Shown: positions 26,501-39,700 of the stretch, one piece after another
Numbering within the stretch: position 1 is the first letter of the stretch
Layout: every line of letters starts with the position of its first letter
Position numbers and translations under genes: made by a program
The notes under the pieces: generated by a model
Told to the model about the DNA's origin: nothing
Seen by the model: only the letters and a program-made list of their open reading frames with translations
Databases searched by the model: none
Source: Chinchilla lanigera
Lineage: Eukaryota; Chordata; Mammalia; Rodentia; Chinchillidae
Length of the DNA stretch: 64,000 nt
Assembly (NCBI RefSeq): GCF_000276665.1
Contig: NW_004955446.1
Coordinates: 12,043,999-12,107,998, forward strand
Direction of reading: 5' to 3'

Positions 26501-29500
26501 GGAGGAGCTGCCTCCCTGGACTAAAAGCTCCATGGAAGGGCTCTGAATGTGTCAGGGAGGTTCTGAAGCCTTTCTGGACCCATTGCTGGAATTTAAGAGG
26601 CACAGTGGGCCAAAGGATGCAAAGGGGGAAAAAACACTGGACACAGTCATATCAAATACATCAGACTTTCAACTGTTAGTATTTGTATTTATAAATTACT
26701 ATTTCATTCAATGCTTTGTAATGTTTGTAAAGTGTCATGTTTGAAAAAAGTTCAATATTTGGTTTTTTGGTTTGGCTTGGTTTGGTTTGGTTTGGTTTGG
26801 TTCAGTACTGGGAATCCAACTCATGACCTTGCACTTGAAGGCGCTGTGCCCCTGAGCTATATCCCCAGCCCATTGTTCAATATTTCAATAACTGATTTTT
26901 AAACTTTTCATATACTTCCAACACTTTTTAATTTAATTCATTACATCACATTCATTACACTCATTGATTCATTACATATAAATACCAAGATACCGATAGT
27001 GTTATTTGCTTTAGTACTTTATTCTTTCAAATTTTTTATTATGTTTAAGAACAGGTGCCAGGTGTGGTGGTGCATACCTATAATCTGAGCACTCAGGAGG
27101 CTGAGGCAGGAGGATCACTTCAAGCTCAAGGCCATCTTGGGCTAAGTAGTGAGTTCAAAGCTAGCCTAACTGCATAGCGAGACCCTGGCTCAGAAAGACA
27201 AAAAAATTGAAAAGAACAGGGTTGAAGACCATTTAAATTTTTTATTTGAAAGTTTTTAAATTTATAAAAGTTTGAATCTATGTTTTTGAAATTATATAAA
27301 TGAATTTTTATTGATGACAGACATCATTTTAAGCAGTAAAATCACAGTCACTTTTTTTCTCTCCTAGATCCTAGACAGGATCTAGGCCTCAATTGAACTC
27401 ACTGTGCAGCCCAGGCTGGCCTTAAATCCCACAACAATCCTCCTTCCTCAGCATCCCAAGTACTGGTATTACAAGCATGTGCCACTGCACTTGACTCACT
27501 TCCTTTCTTTCTTTTTCTAATTTGGAAAGCTGCACTTTCAGATCATTAATTTCTTGTGCTTGGTGTTTGTTCATTTTACTGCTGCTGCTCCTGCTATTGT
27601 TGTTTTTGCAGCACAGGAGATTAAACCCAGAGCCTTGAACATGCTAGGCAAGTACTCTGTCACTTTGCCACATCTCAGCCAATAATGGAAAATAATGGAG
27701 ATTGTTTTGTGGAGTCTTTTGAGGTGTATTTTGTTTCTTTGTGTTTTGTTTGTTTTAACACAGGGTCTCACTGTGTAGTGCCACCTGGCCTTGAACTCGC
27801 TTATGTAGCTCAGGCTGGCCTCCATCTCATGGTGATCCTCCTTCCTCAGCCTCCCAAGTGCTGCGATTTTTTGGTATTTAATATCTGCCATGTACCTCTG
27901 TAACATACCAATGATGGCCATATGTTATTATAGAAGACATCAGCAAATTTGGAGCAATTGCCTTTTTATATAAGACATACAGTATTTAAGTTTGAAAGTT
28001 AAACTATTTTGCCACAAGATACCAATAAATTTCTGGATAATGCTGAAGATTTTTTTTTGTCCCCCTCAATCTCACAATTAAATTTTAAAAGAATGTGTTC
28101 ATTTAGTATCTATTTTTAAAATATTTTTACCATATGATACATACATAAAAGTATATTATATATGTAGAACTTAAGAATAATTATATGGCCAACATATTCA
28201 AACCTACATGAAGGTCAAGAAATAGCAGCACCCTAGAAATTCCCAAGTCCATATATTTATTTGCCGTTTGTATCTCCTTGTCTGAGAAATGTGTGTTCAT
28301 CTCAGCTGCCCATTTTTGGATTGGGTCTTTGAATTTGGAGGGGCTGAAATTTTTTAATTCTTTATATGTTCTAGATAGAAGCCCTTTGTCTGAGGGACAA
28401 TCAGCTAAAATTTTTTCCAAGTTTGTGGGTTTTCTTTTGACTCTGCTGGTGATTTCTTTAGATGTGCAGAAACTTTTCAGTAGGATGAGATCCCAGTTGT
28501 TGATTCTTTCAAGTGTTTCACGTGCAATTTGGTTTTTATTCATGAACTCTCTGCCTACCCCTATGTCTTCGAGGTTTTTACCTACTTTCTCTTCCAATAG
28601 ATTTAGTGTTGCTGGTTTAATATTGAGATCTGTGAACCATTTTGACTTGAGTTTGGTGCATGGTGATAGGCTTGGGTCTATTTTCAGTTTTTGGCAGGTA
28701 TTAAGCCAATTTTTCCAGCACCATTTATTAAAGAGGCTATCATTCTTCCAGTGAGTTTAATTGGCCCCTTTATCAAAGATTAGGTGGTTGAGTGTGTTTT
28801 TGGTTGTGTCTGTTTCTTCCAGTCTGTTCCATTGATCCTCAGGCCTGTTTTTTAGCCAGTCCCAGGTGGATTTTATGACAGTAGCTTTATAGTATAATTT
28901 TAGGTCAGGGATTGTGATTCCACCTGACTTGTCCTTGTTGCGAATAAATATATGAGAAAATGTTCAACATCATTAGTCATTCGAGAAATGCAAATTAAAA
29001 CAACACTAAGATTCCACCTTACCCCAGTAAGAATGGCTAGCATTAAGAAATCAACCAATAACAAATGCTGGCGAGGCTGTGGAGAAATAGGAACCCTTCT
29101 CCACTGCTGGTGGGAATGCAGACTGGTGAAACCACTGTGGAAATCAGTTTGGAGATTCCTCCGAAAACTAGGTTTAGAGGTCCCATTCAACCCAGCTATC
29201 CCCCTGCTGGGTATTTTCCCCGAAGATCTAAAAACATCATATCACAGTGATATATGTGCACCTATGTTCATAGCAGCACAATTTGTAATTGCTAAAATGT
29301 GGAAGCAACCCAAATGTCCATCCACCGAGGATTGGATAAGAAAATTATGGTACTTTTATATAATGGAATATTACTCAGCTGTAAAGAAAGATAAACTCGA
29401 GGCCTTTATATTTAAATGGTCACAACTAGAGACCATACTCATAAGTGAAATAAATCAAACATACATGTGCAAGCACCACATTGTGTCACTAGTGTAAAAC

Positions 29501-32500
29501 TTGAAAGAGTTAATTTAAACTCGGAGGTATGATAGACACTGTGAAATGATAGGAAACCACCGAAGAGTAAAGGGCTTCTGGGATGTGGGAAAAGAGAAGG
29601 GAAAGAAGGAGAAATTTTGTATGTATGTATATACAGGATAGATAACATGGTTGTTCTTCTATCTGCTGTTTCTATGCTGAAAGAAACTGTCAATGAGTCT
29701 TTGGTTGACCAGTATTGCATGTCTATATCTGTTTTCATGAGAAGCCACTTTGAAGATATCAATATGTAATACAACCACCATTGTTAATTCCCTACCACTT
29801 TGTTTGTAACTCTGTATTGTCTGTATTGTGCTTGTGATATGTTGTAAAATGTTGTATGTCTGTTAATGTTTCCCTCCTTTTATCCTTAAAATAAAAAAAA
29901 ACAATCAAGTGTGAAATAAAAAAAAAAAAGAAATTCCCAAGTCCATCATCAGATATATCCCTCTTCCTGTCTATAGGTGACCACTATCCTGACTTTTATA
30001 TGATCATTTCCCTATGTTTTATTATCTATGTTTATCTATCTATGATCATTTCCCTATGTTTTATTAAACGTTGAATTCGTGTGCATCTGGTGTTGTACTT
30101 CACAGAAATGAGATCATACTCTGTTTTCTTTACTAATTTTGTTCAGCACTGTAAATTTTTGCCTGAGTTGTATGTAACCAGTCATTTTATTTCCAGTGGT
30201 TTATGGTATGAGTATCTATGAGTACTACAGTTTATCTGTTCTACTGTTGTTGGACATTTTCCCTTGTGGGGACAATAACTGAGTTATTACCCTTGTGGGG
30301 AAAATAACCCTAAGCTACCATGTTAAGCTGGTTTTCTTACAGGCTGCTTCTCATTTTGTGCATTTGATACTTTGATTACTTTCTCTGTTTCTTGAAGTTC
30401 TTATTGAAAAAATTTTAAACCCACAGAAAAGTTGAAAAAATTCTCCCCATAATTGTTTATTAGTTTATTTCTTCCTAATTATAAAAGTAACACACATTTT
30501 GATGATTATGATCATGATGATTATGGTCTTCAAAATTTTGATGATGTCACTTTTAGGGGACTTGCAGTTATAGGTATATGGAAATTCACAACTCTGTACT
30601 GTCTTTCCAACTTCTGTATGACAGTCTAAAGTTATCTCAAAATAAACCATTTTTCTTAAAGTAGTATTACTTTTGTTTTGGTATATATTAATTCATGGGA
30701 TTGTATTAAACTCGTATGCCAGGGACCGTTCTAAGTCCCAGGAATATAGTAGTGACCAAATTGACAAGAACCTTTTCCCTCATGGGGCTTGTATTCTACT
30801 GGAAGTGACCAAAATGTATGTATATAGTGTGCGATTGAAACATACAGCGAATGTTTTTTTAAAATTTTATTCAGTAAAAGACACATTGCCATTAATGCCC
30901 CTCAAAATACTTTCTCACTCTCTTTGAACACACATATCCCATCTTTTTTTTTTTTCTCTTGCCTTTGTAGCTTTTTATTTTTGGTACCTTTTTTGAGACT
31001 TGGATTTAGCTGAACATTTCTGTTGTCTTACAATGTATCAACTTTAAGATACGAAAATTTCCAATTTCTTCTGTGACCAAGCCCATTTTTTAATCTTGCT
31101 GTTATTACTATGTTATAATATATAATGAAGCAGCTCTCATGACTCAGAAACTCTGGCCAGTGATCTACCTTTAGAAGGCTATCTTCTGTGTATAAGACTT
31201 GTGTGCTCTGTGTCCATCTCTTTACAGCTTCATGAACTGATGTAAGTTAAGGGTGGCTGATAATTTTAATCACATTCTGCAAAATGTTAAGTTCAAGTGA
31301 CATTTTTCAGCAAGCTAGCATTTCTCTACAGATGATACTGTATGTAGACTCCCATTCAGAAGCAGCTGCTTTGACCTGAGTAGTGAAACCAGAAAGCCAT
31401 CCAATCATAGCAACCCCTCTGTCCGTGCATATACTGAGACAAAATGGCCAATTCAGATTTTTTGATATGTAATCATTCAGACTTGAATAGTTCTGTGGCT
31501 GTGGTGTTAGTTGACAACAAAAGTACATACAACTTTTCCTTGTATAGACCTTCCTAAAAAATACACAGAAACAAGCATTATTGTCTGTTTGTCAACACCA
31601 CTGGTTCATCAACCTGTATTTCATACCATAGTGACTCATTAATCCTAACAATTGTGCCTAAATGTCCACTGCTATTTCATCATTTTATCTGGTTATTATA
31701 GCCAGAAGAGGCTATGGTGATAGCCAAAAGATAGCCAAATATAAGCCGGGCATGGTGGCGCATGCCTATAATCCCAGCACTCAGGAGGCTGAGGCAGGGG
31801 GATTATTGCAAGTTCAAGACCAGCCTGAGCTACAAAGTGAGCTGAAGGCCAGTCTGAACTGCATAGCAAGACCTTTTCTCAAAAAGAAAAAAAAATAGCC
31901 AAATATAGCCCCTTTTTGAACCATGACCTCTTAAAATTTCATGGCTAATGACCTTATCAGCAGGCAGGATCAGGTTCTTCACCAGTAAGAAAGGGCTTCT
32001 TAGATATAGCAATGAGATTAGCCACCAAGAATGATGCTGTCACTGCAGACATAATCAATGAAGTGAATTGTTTCTGTTCTTTGTGGGTTTTTTTTTTTTT
32101 TTTTTAAATAAACTTCAAAGGCTTGTCTTTTAGTGCATAGTACCTGGTCTCCATGCAGTAAAGCAGTTTTGAAGATTTTATGGCTTTATTGAATACCTGG
32201 TCACCACTTATACAAAATAAGCTTGGAGAATGTGAATCACCGGTTGGAAGGATGAATCTGTAACTTAAGTAGGACTTAGTATTTCTTTTAAAAGCAGCCT
32301 TCTTTTTGTTGGCAGTCTTAGAGTTTTCTACTGTCTCATCATTAAGTCTTTTCTCCTTTCGTAGTAGCTGTCTGGTGACTTGTTTTTGACTCCTTTTGGT
32401 TTGGGTTAGTTTGTGGGCTTACCAAAACTAACAGAGAAGTAAGTATTCAGTGCAGACAGAGTGGTAAATAAAATACGTGGTGGATCACACACAAAAATAA

Positions 32501-35500
32501 GTGTTGGATTCTGATTTAAAGCCTGCTACCAAATGCAGCTGTACAATTGAAGTATATCAACTCACTTGCCACTAAGCCTGCTATCAAATGCAGCTTAATT
32601 GTCACTTGCCACTCAAGGACAGGATTTTTATGATTCTTTATTATGATCTCTGTGCAGTCAAACCTCTCTGCTAACGTTAATCAGTATTTGCAGATAACCC
32701 TTCACCCTAACATCGTTGCCTCAGCTCTACTTGAGATCATTAGTTATTAGCCTCTCATAAGGAGTATACATCTTAATCCGTCTGCACAGTTCAAGTAGGG
32801 TTCATGTTCCTATGAGAATCTAATGCCACTTGCTGATCTGACAGAGCTCAAGCAACTTGAGCAATAGTTATACAGATGAAGCTGTGCACTCTTGCTCGCG
32901 TCTCACTGCCTGTTGTGTGGCATCATTTCTAAGAGAGTGCAGACTGGTATTGGTCCTTATCCAGGAGTTGGAGATCCTTGTTGTCCTCTGTGGGCACCCC
33001 TATGAGGAATCCTCTCATCTACAGCCTGGGAAACACAGATACTGAATGTGTCCTTAGTATCCCATGCTCTTACCACTGTCTGAAGCAGTTCTGGAAGTCC
33101 TCTTTCACGAGTGCCTTTAGGTGTGCTGTCATGGCTGAATCAATGCAGAACTACTTCTTGTGGTCATTTTGAGTTTAAGGAACAGCCAGTAGTTACACCG
33201 TGCCAGAACTGGTGAGTGAGGTGGACGAGGACACATTGTAATGTTTTCACGAGACTGTCTTTCACTTTATTTGTTTTGTTTTTTTTTTTTTTTTGGTTTT
33301 TCTCTGGTACCGGGAACCGAACTCACGACCTTGCGCTTGCCAGGCAGGCGCTTTTGCCGCTGAGCTAAATCCCCAGCCCCTATGTCTTTCACTTTAATGG
33401 CACTTGGCAGCTGCATCCACCATGTGTTTAATCATACCTGATAGAGACACTCAATAAAGAGGACTGCTTCCGAAAGTGGCAAGAGTGATAGGCTGTGTTC
33501 AAACGGTGGGGGGAGTGTCAGTGTGTCTTGTACTGTAATATATTTTTATAGTTCAAACATTCACTCTATATTTTGATCACACCATATGTATTAGATAGTA
33601 TAGAGGTAAGGGGAAAATGTAATGCAGAAACAGTGCCCAGGAAATGGTAAGGGTGGAGAATAGGTGCTGAAATTTTAGATACAGTGTCCAGGGTATTCAA
33701 GTCCTTCTTGAGGAAGAGGCAATTTAGGAATGAACTGAAAGAAATAAAAAAAGTTAACTATAAAAATATTTATATAAACATGGTTTTTACCTGAAATTGA
33801 TCACAAGGGTCCTGAAATAAGTGCGTGATTATAGTGTATCAGGAATGGTGAGGAGGCTAGTGTGGTAGACAGTGAGGTCCAAGAGACAGGGTAAGGGAGG
33901 TATGACAGGGAACAGTTTGATGTATGAGTCAGACTTTCAGGATGGAGATAATAGTTTAGTATCATCAGTATATGCATGGAATTATGGTTATGTGACTAGA
34001 GGACTCCGTCAGAGAGGAGAGTGCGAATGGATAGACAAGAGATAAATGTTTATGGATTGAACTCTGGGGTACTCTGACATTCAGAGGTTGGGGATCTGAC
34101 CTGTAATCAGGAAAGGAAACTGAGACTAAGGATCCTTTGTTGGTTTTTGTAATGCTCCAAGTATTGGCCTGGGTTTACCTTCTCTTTTGCCTTTACATTT
34201 CCTACTATTTATTGGTCTTAGAAATACATCTTTCTCTTTCTGACTTTGTCCACATCCTGTGTGTTTGTATGCTCTGGGGAGTGAACCCAGAGCCTTCTGC
34301 ATACTAAGCATGCACTCTACTCCTGAGCTCTCTGTTTTTTGAAATACCTTTTCTTTTTTCCTTTTACCCTAAATGACTAAATCTTTTATATCTTTTGTGA
34401 TTCAGCTCAGCTGTAACTTCCTCAGAGGTCTGCCAGATATGGTTTAGCTTCCCATTATATGTGGTCCCACACACTAGCGTTACATAACTTCTCCGCTCTT
34501 TCTTGATCTCATTGTTGCACACGGGCACTTTTACCTCTTCTTTTCTCATTTCTCTATCGAAATTTTTTTTTACCTCTTTTCCAGCAGATTGCTGTATGAT
34601 CCTTGAGGTTCTATTTTGTATTCATTGTTCAGTATTTAGCACAATGCTTAATACTTGGCACAATATTATGTAATGAATTTGAGAACCAATACAAATTAAC
34701 TAGCCCAAATAGAGAAGAACGTTGTATAGACTTGGCATTTGGTACGAATGATTTAAGTTGGAGTGTAGAACAGTTTTTGTGAACGAGGATGTTGTATAGA
34801 TACCAGAGGCAATGAGATGCATGTCAATAAGTCATAAATTTCCAGTATTTTTCTAGTAGCAGCAAGGAATTTCTAGGTACAATGGCTTGATTAACTTCTT
34901 TCCTGTCATCTTTATTGAAAAGCTGCCTGGCAGACATAAAATGTTTTACTAAGCAGGTAGAAGCAAGTACAGAGGATTCATTATTTTGAATGTTTATTTG
35001 CATGAGGCTTTTTTTTTTAATACCTGATTTCCTTTTCATTTTTTTTTAACAAATTACCCAACCTGTCAGGTATTGGAATGCCTCATCTTTCATAGGGATG
35101 TGAATAAATGAACAGTTTTCAGTCAAGATCTCCATGTTGGATATTAGCTTTCTTAAGAGTCATGGAGTTTTTAAACTTCAGAGAAGCATAACTGGTCAGT
35201 ATGAGGGTGGAGACAGATTTAAAAGCCAGAATTTTTAAGGAATGTAAGGAGTGGAACCTAGAAAAAGGTGCTAGTAGAAATAAGGTTTCTCTGTTTATAA
35301 ATATTAAATTAACACATGAGGCTTGAGTCATATTTTAAAATATTTTGTTGATTTTGCTTAATACTAAAAGCATTTTTCCTGTGGCATGACCATAGATATT
35401 TACAAGGTGAGACAAATATAAATTCTTTGTTTCCAGTGTATCACAGCTAAACTACATATCAAATGGGAAGTAACACGGATAGTAGCAGTCATGTAAAACT

Positions 35501-36759
35501 GTTCAAAAGGAAAAAGTTCAAGTCTTTTATTTTGAGTATTGTCCTCTTTATAATATTAATTTTTAAAGTGTTTTAAGAGCCAACTAAAGTTGACTTTAGA
35601 ATTGTTATATTTTTGTTCTCTAAAATGAAGCTTTAAGCATATGTTTCTAATAATTCAGCTAAAATATGCTGAGTTGTATATTTTTAAAGAGAATCTGTTT
35701 TGAAAAGATTCCCAAATGTTTGTTTGAACAGGGCCCCCAGCATCTTGATGAAAACCGTTGGAAAAGAAAAACTTTAGGAGTCATTCTTCTCCCAGAGTAC
35801 CCAAGCCAACTAAACTGGTACAGTTAACACTTCTGTAAGAGGCCAGGAGCCCAGAAATTTAGCACTTCCTGGACTGCTGTTCAGCAGGCCTTCAAACCAA
35901 CTTAGTGGTTAATATTAATACCATTGACTTTTCAAAGCAAAAACTACAAGTAAAATATCTGCGTCTCTTTCTATCAATATTTTGCATATTAAACCTTTTT
36001 AGTAACCTATGATTAGCTTCCATCTCCACCCTATATTGGCATTCTTGGACTTTGTGGGATACTTTTCTTGCAAAGTAGTAAGGGAAGGCCCTATAGAATA
36101 TAACCCCAAGATAATTAAACCCTCTCCCAAATATCAGTATTTATATATTACTTTGTAATACCATTAAGTGTCATAGTAGAGATGTAAATTAAATGCACCA
36201 TAATGGTTTGGGAGGATTGATAGTTTTCTTAGGCTCCCAGATGTTTAAGTAGGGATTACTTAGCCTCTTACTGATTTGTTTTCATTGAATCCCCTTGCAG
36301 TTTACTGATACCATTTAATACATTCAGCAGTAACGTGCTTGGTGTATATAATATGTCATGTTGATCTCTATGCATTTATTAAATACACATTTCCATATTG
36401 AATTGATCTCTATAGATAGCACTCACCATATTTAGATGATGTGCTGAGGAGAAAATAATAAAGGATTAAGAGTCTCTGTGTTGGGGCTGGGGATTTAGCT
36501 GAGCGGCAAAGCGCCTGCCTGGCAAGCACAAGGTCGTGAGTTCGATTCCTAGTACTGGAAGAAAAACAAAACAAAACAAAAAAAAGAGTCTCTGTGTTAA
36601 CAAGACAACACTGAATTCAACATTTGTACTATCATTTTTCTCCAGTACCATAGACTTAGTTGCAAAAATACCATAAATTAAATTTTCAGTCACTTGCATT
36701 TTCAAGTGCTCCTCACAGGATTAAAGTAAACATGATTATCAGATAGATAATGGATAGAT

Positions 36760-36794
<35 letters not shown>

Positions 36795-39700
36795 TGACTG
36801 ATTGATTAGATAGATACTGGGAATTGAACTCAGGACTTTGCCCTTGCCAGGCAGGTGTATGCCGCATATCCCCAGCTCCACCTTACTATATTTTAAGCTT
36901 CTTTCAGAACTTAAGTCTGAAAGGAATGTGAAAACAATGATACATCAAGAGGCTTTTTTCATTATTTTGCTCTATGGATAATGTGAAATGGTAAATTATA
37001 TACACTCTGGGGCACAGTGCTGTTTGTGGCATCAAAAAGTCTATGAGCAGGGAAATACATTCTTCCCCTGCCACTTTGCTTGGTCTTTCCATTTTGGACG
37101 GTATGTTACTGAAAGCTTAGAAAGCAGATTCTGCAGTTAGAGGACGAAATTGAAGTTATTAGTGACTGAAAATTATGACTAAAAGCCAGAACCTGTAGTG
37201 CTGAGGAAACATACACGTAAATAATACAATAATAATAGAGTATGCTACCAAGATCCAAGAAAAGTAAAACAAGGGAAAATAGTTCTATTTTCCCCATGTC
37301 CCATTTGATACTATTTTGGGTAAGTCCTACAAGGAAAATGGTTGAGAACATGATTGAGAAATAGGAATTTTATCATAGGAAGTAACTTTGGCCTGTAATG
37401 AAGGAGGAGAGATTCTTCAGTAGATGGACATTTTTATCTATAATTTCTCTGATGTAGTGCCAGAAGCTTTAGAGAGACTACTCAAAGCTGTTTCTAAGTT
37501 TCATTGTTGGAAGCTGATAGATGTTATACTCGCCTTTTCTATATTTCTTTTTAATAATTATTTTTTAAGCTTTTTGTGTTGTCCCCTCTATTGCCAGATT
37601 CCTTGAGATTAAAAAAATATATTTTAAGTAGAAGTATTATGAGACAAAAATTTTATTCTGTTATAGGATAATACTTCTTTTGTGACATTTTCTTTTCCCA
37701 CCAAAAGTGAATGCCGTGCCTTTGTGCATCCCATTTCAAATGGAGGACAAGAAGTTATTTTCTTCAATGGCTGACTTCCAGAACTTTTGCCTGAATGTTT
37801 TTTGTCAAGCATATATTCCCTTCTTTAGGCCTTTCTATATAGAACCCACAAACATCGTCAATGTGAATGATGTCATTCAGAGGGTTAGTGACCATGCTTC
37901 TGCCTTGAACAAGAGGATCCATTACTACAGCCGACTTTCTACTCCTGCAGACACAGCACTGGTAAGAAGCAAAGCATTACTCATTATCTAAAGTTAAGTT
38001 GAAAAGAATAGAGACCAACATAAACCAGGGCAACTCCCAGTGATTGACCTTTTTGCTGACTATATTCCAAGGACAGCATTGTGCAAAGTCAAAGATAGCA
38101 ATTAACATATGTACTGTATTTCAGTCTAGTTCATTCTTATTTAGCGTGGCATAGAGAGATTTGAGCAATTTCTCTGTTGTCAAGAGCCTGCATTTTTTTT
38201 TTTCTTTTGTCTTTTTGAGACAGGGTCTCGATGTGCAGTTCAGGCTGGCCTTGAACTCACTTTGTAGCCCAGGCTGGTCTCAAACTCGCAAACCTCCTGA
38301 GTGCTGGGATTACAGGCGTGTACCATAACACCAGACTAAGAGCCTAAATTTTTTAAATTAAATTCTGCTTATCCCCAATTCCAGGAGCTCTGAGAAAATG
38401 AATAACTTTTGAACTGTAAGCCTAAATCATAGATTAAAATCATAAAATTATGTGATTCTGATTTCTTCTGTTGAGTTTTCAAATTTGAAGCTACAAGGAA
38501 AACATGTTTTTAGAAATTTTCCACTGGAGTAAGAAACTAAAATATATATATATTTAGTATTTTCCTAAATAGCATTATCCTTTTATAGATTAAACAAATG
38601 GGTCAAATGCCCTGATACTACAGTTTTAGGTTTTGCAAACCACTTTTACAAATTCTTCTTTGTTTTATCTTATAGCCATTAAAAACACACACACAAAAAA
38701 ACTATTATTAGGGAAGAGGCTGTAAATGAACAGATTAAGGGCTGGTTTGACCCATGGTCTATAATTTGTAGATCCTTGACCTTTTAAAATCTATATTATT
38801 GGTTTTTTATATTGTCATTTTAGAATCAAAAATATTTAAGTAATATGGTTCCCTATAAAATGATCATATATATGATATTCAGAAACTTAGCAGCCGGGCG
38901 TGGTGGCGCATGCCTGTAGTCCCAGCACTTGGGAGGCTGAGGCAGGAGGATTGTTGCAAGTTCGAGACCAGCCTGGGCTACAAAGTGAGCTCAAGGCCAG
39001 CCTGAACTCCATAGCGAGACCCTGTCTCAAAAAGACGAAAAAAAAAAAAAAAGAAACTTAAAAGCTTAGAGAAAAATAAGATCATTCTAGGAGAAAAACT
39101 ATGATTTTTAAAATAGTATTAGTAATAAGAAGAGAGAAAGGAATCAACTTTCATTAGATGTTTACCAAGGGACAAAGACTGGGCATCACTTGAACATAGC
39201 TGTCTCATTTAATCCTTAACAGTAGCTGTGTGAAATAAGCATTGAGGTCTCCTGTTGTTGTGTGGCCAAAGTAAGGACTTGTAATTGTTCTTGGTATGAT
39301 AGTTTTGTTTTTCATTTTTTTCCCTTCTAGGTGTCTATGTCAGTAGCCATGGTGAAGTTTTAGTTCCATTTTAGAATTATCTAAGCGCTTTGGGAATTTC
39401 ATATTTCATATTTCACATTTCAGTCTAGTTCAGACTGTTTAGGGACTGTACTCTTAGAAACAAACTTCAGAGATACTGGCCAGGGAAATCTAGGACTCCA
39501 TTTATATTGTTTACCCGGAAATTTGATCAGCATTGTGCTGCGGTTTAGTTCCCTCTGTTAAGTGACACTGGGAGATGGCTAGTAAATCAAAAAATGATCT
39601 AAAATTAACAATCTGATACAAACTTTTAAATGAATGTGCATACACACCCACACTCATTTTCTGAAAATCCCAAAACCATTTCTCCTAAAAGATTTTTTTT

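Larger units (their letters stand above)
28235..29946 (+). repeat. Target-site duplication around the twin-primed L1
   Basis: AGAAATTCCCAAGTCCAT occurs at 28235-28252 and exactly again at 29929-29946, directly after the A tail. The 18-bp duplication proves a single insertion event for both halves. Confidence 0.96.
5548..37828 (+). other. SLC38A9 intron between coding exons 1 and 2 (32.3 kb)
   Basis: Donor GTAAGAG at 5548, acceptor ttctttag ending 37828. It holds most of the mobile elements listed separately. Stretches where I see only AT-rich unique-looking sequence: 11290-13390, 14640-15560, 16560-17280, 20330-21060, 24440-25590, 33600-36480 (except a SINE at 34265-34333) and 36880-37828. 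Confidence 0.8.
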
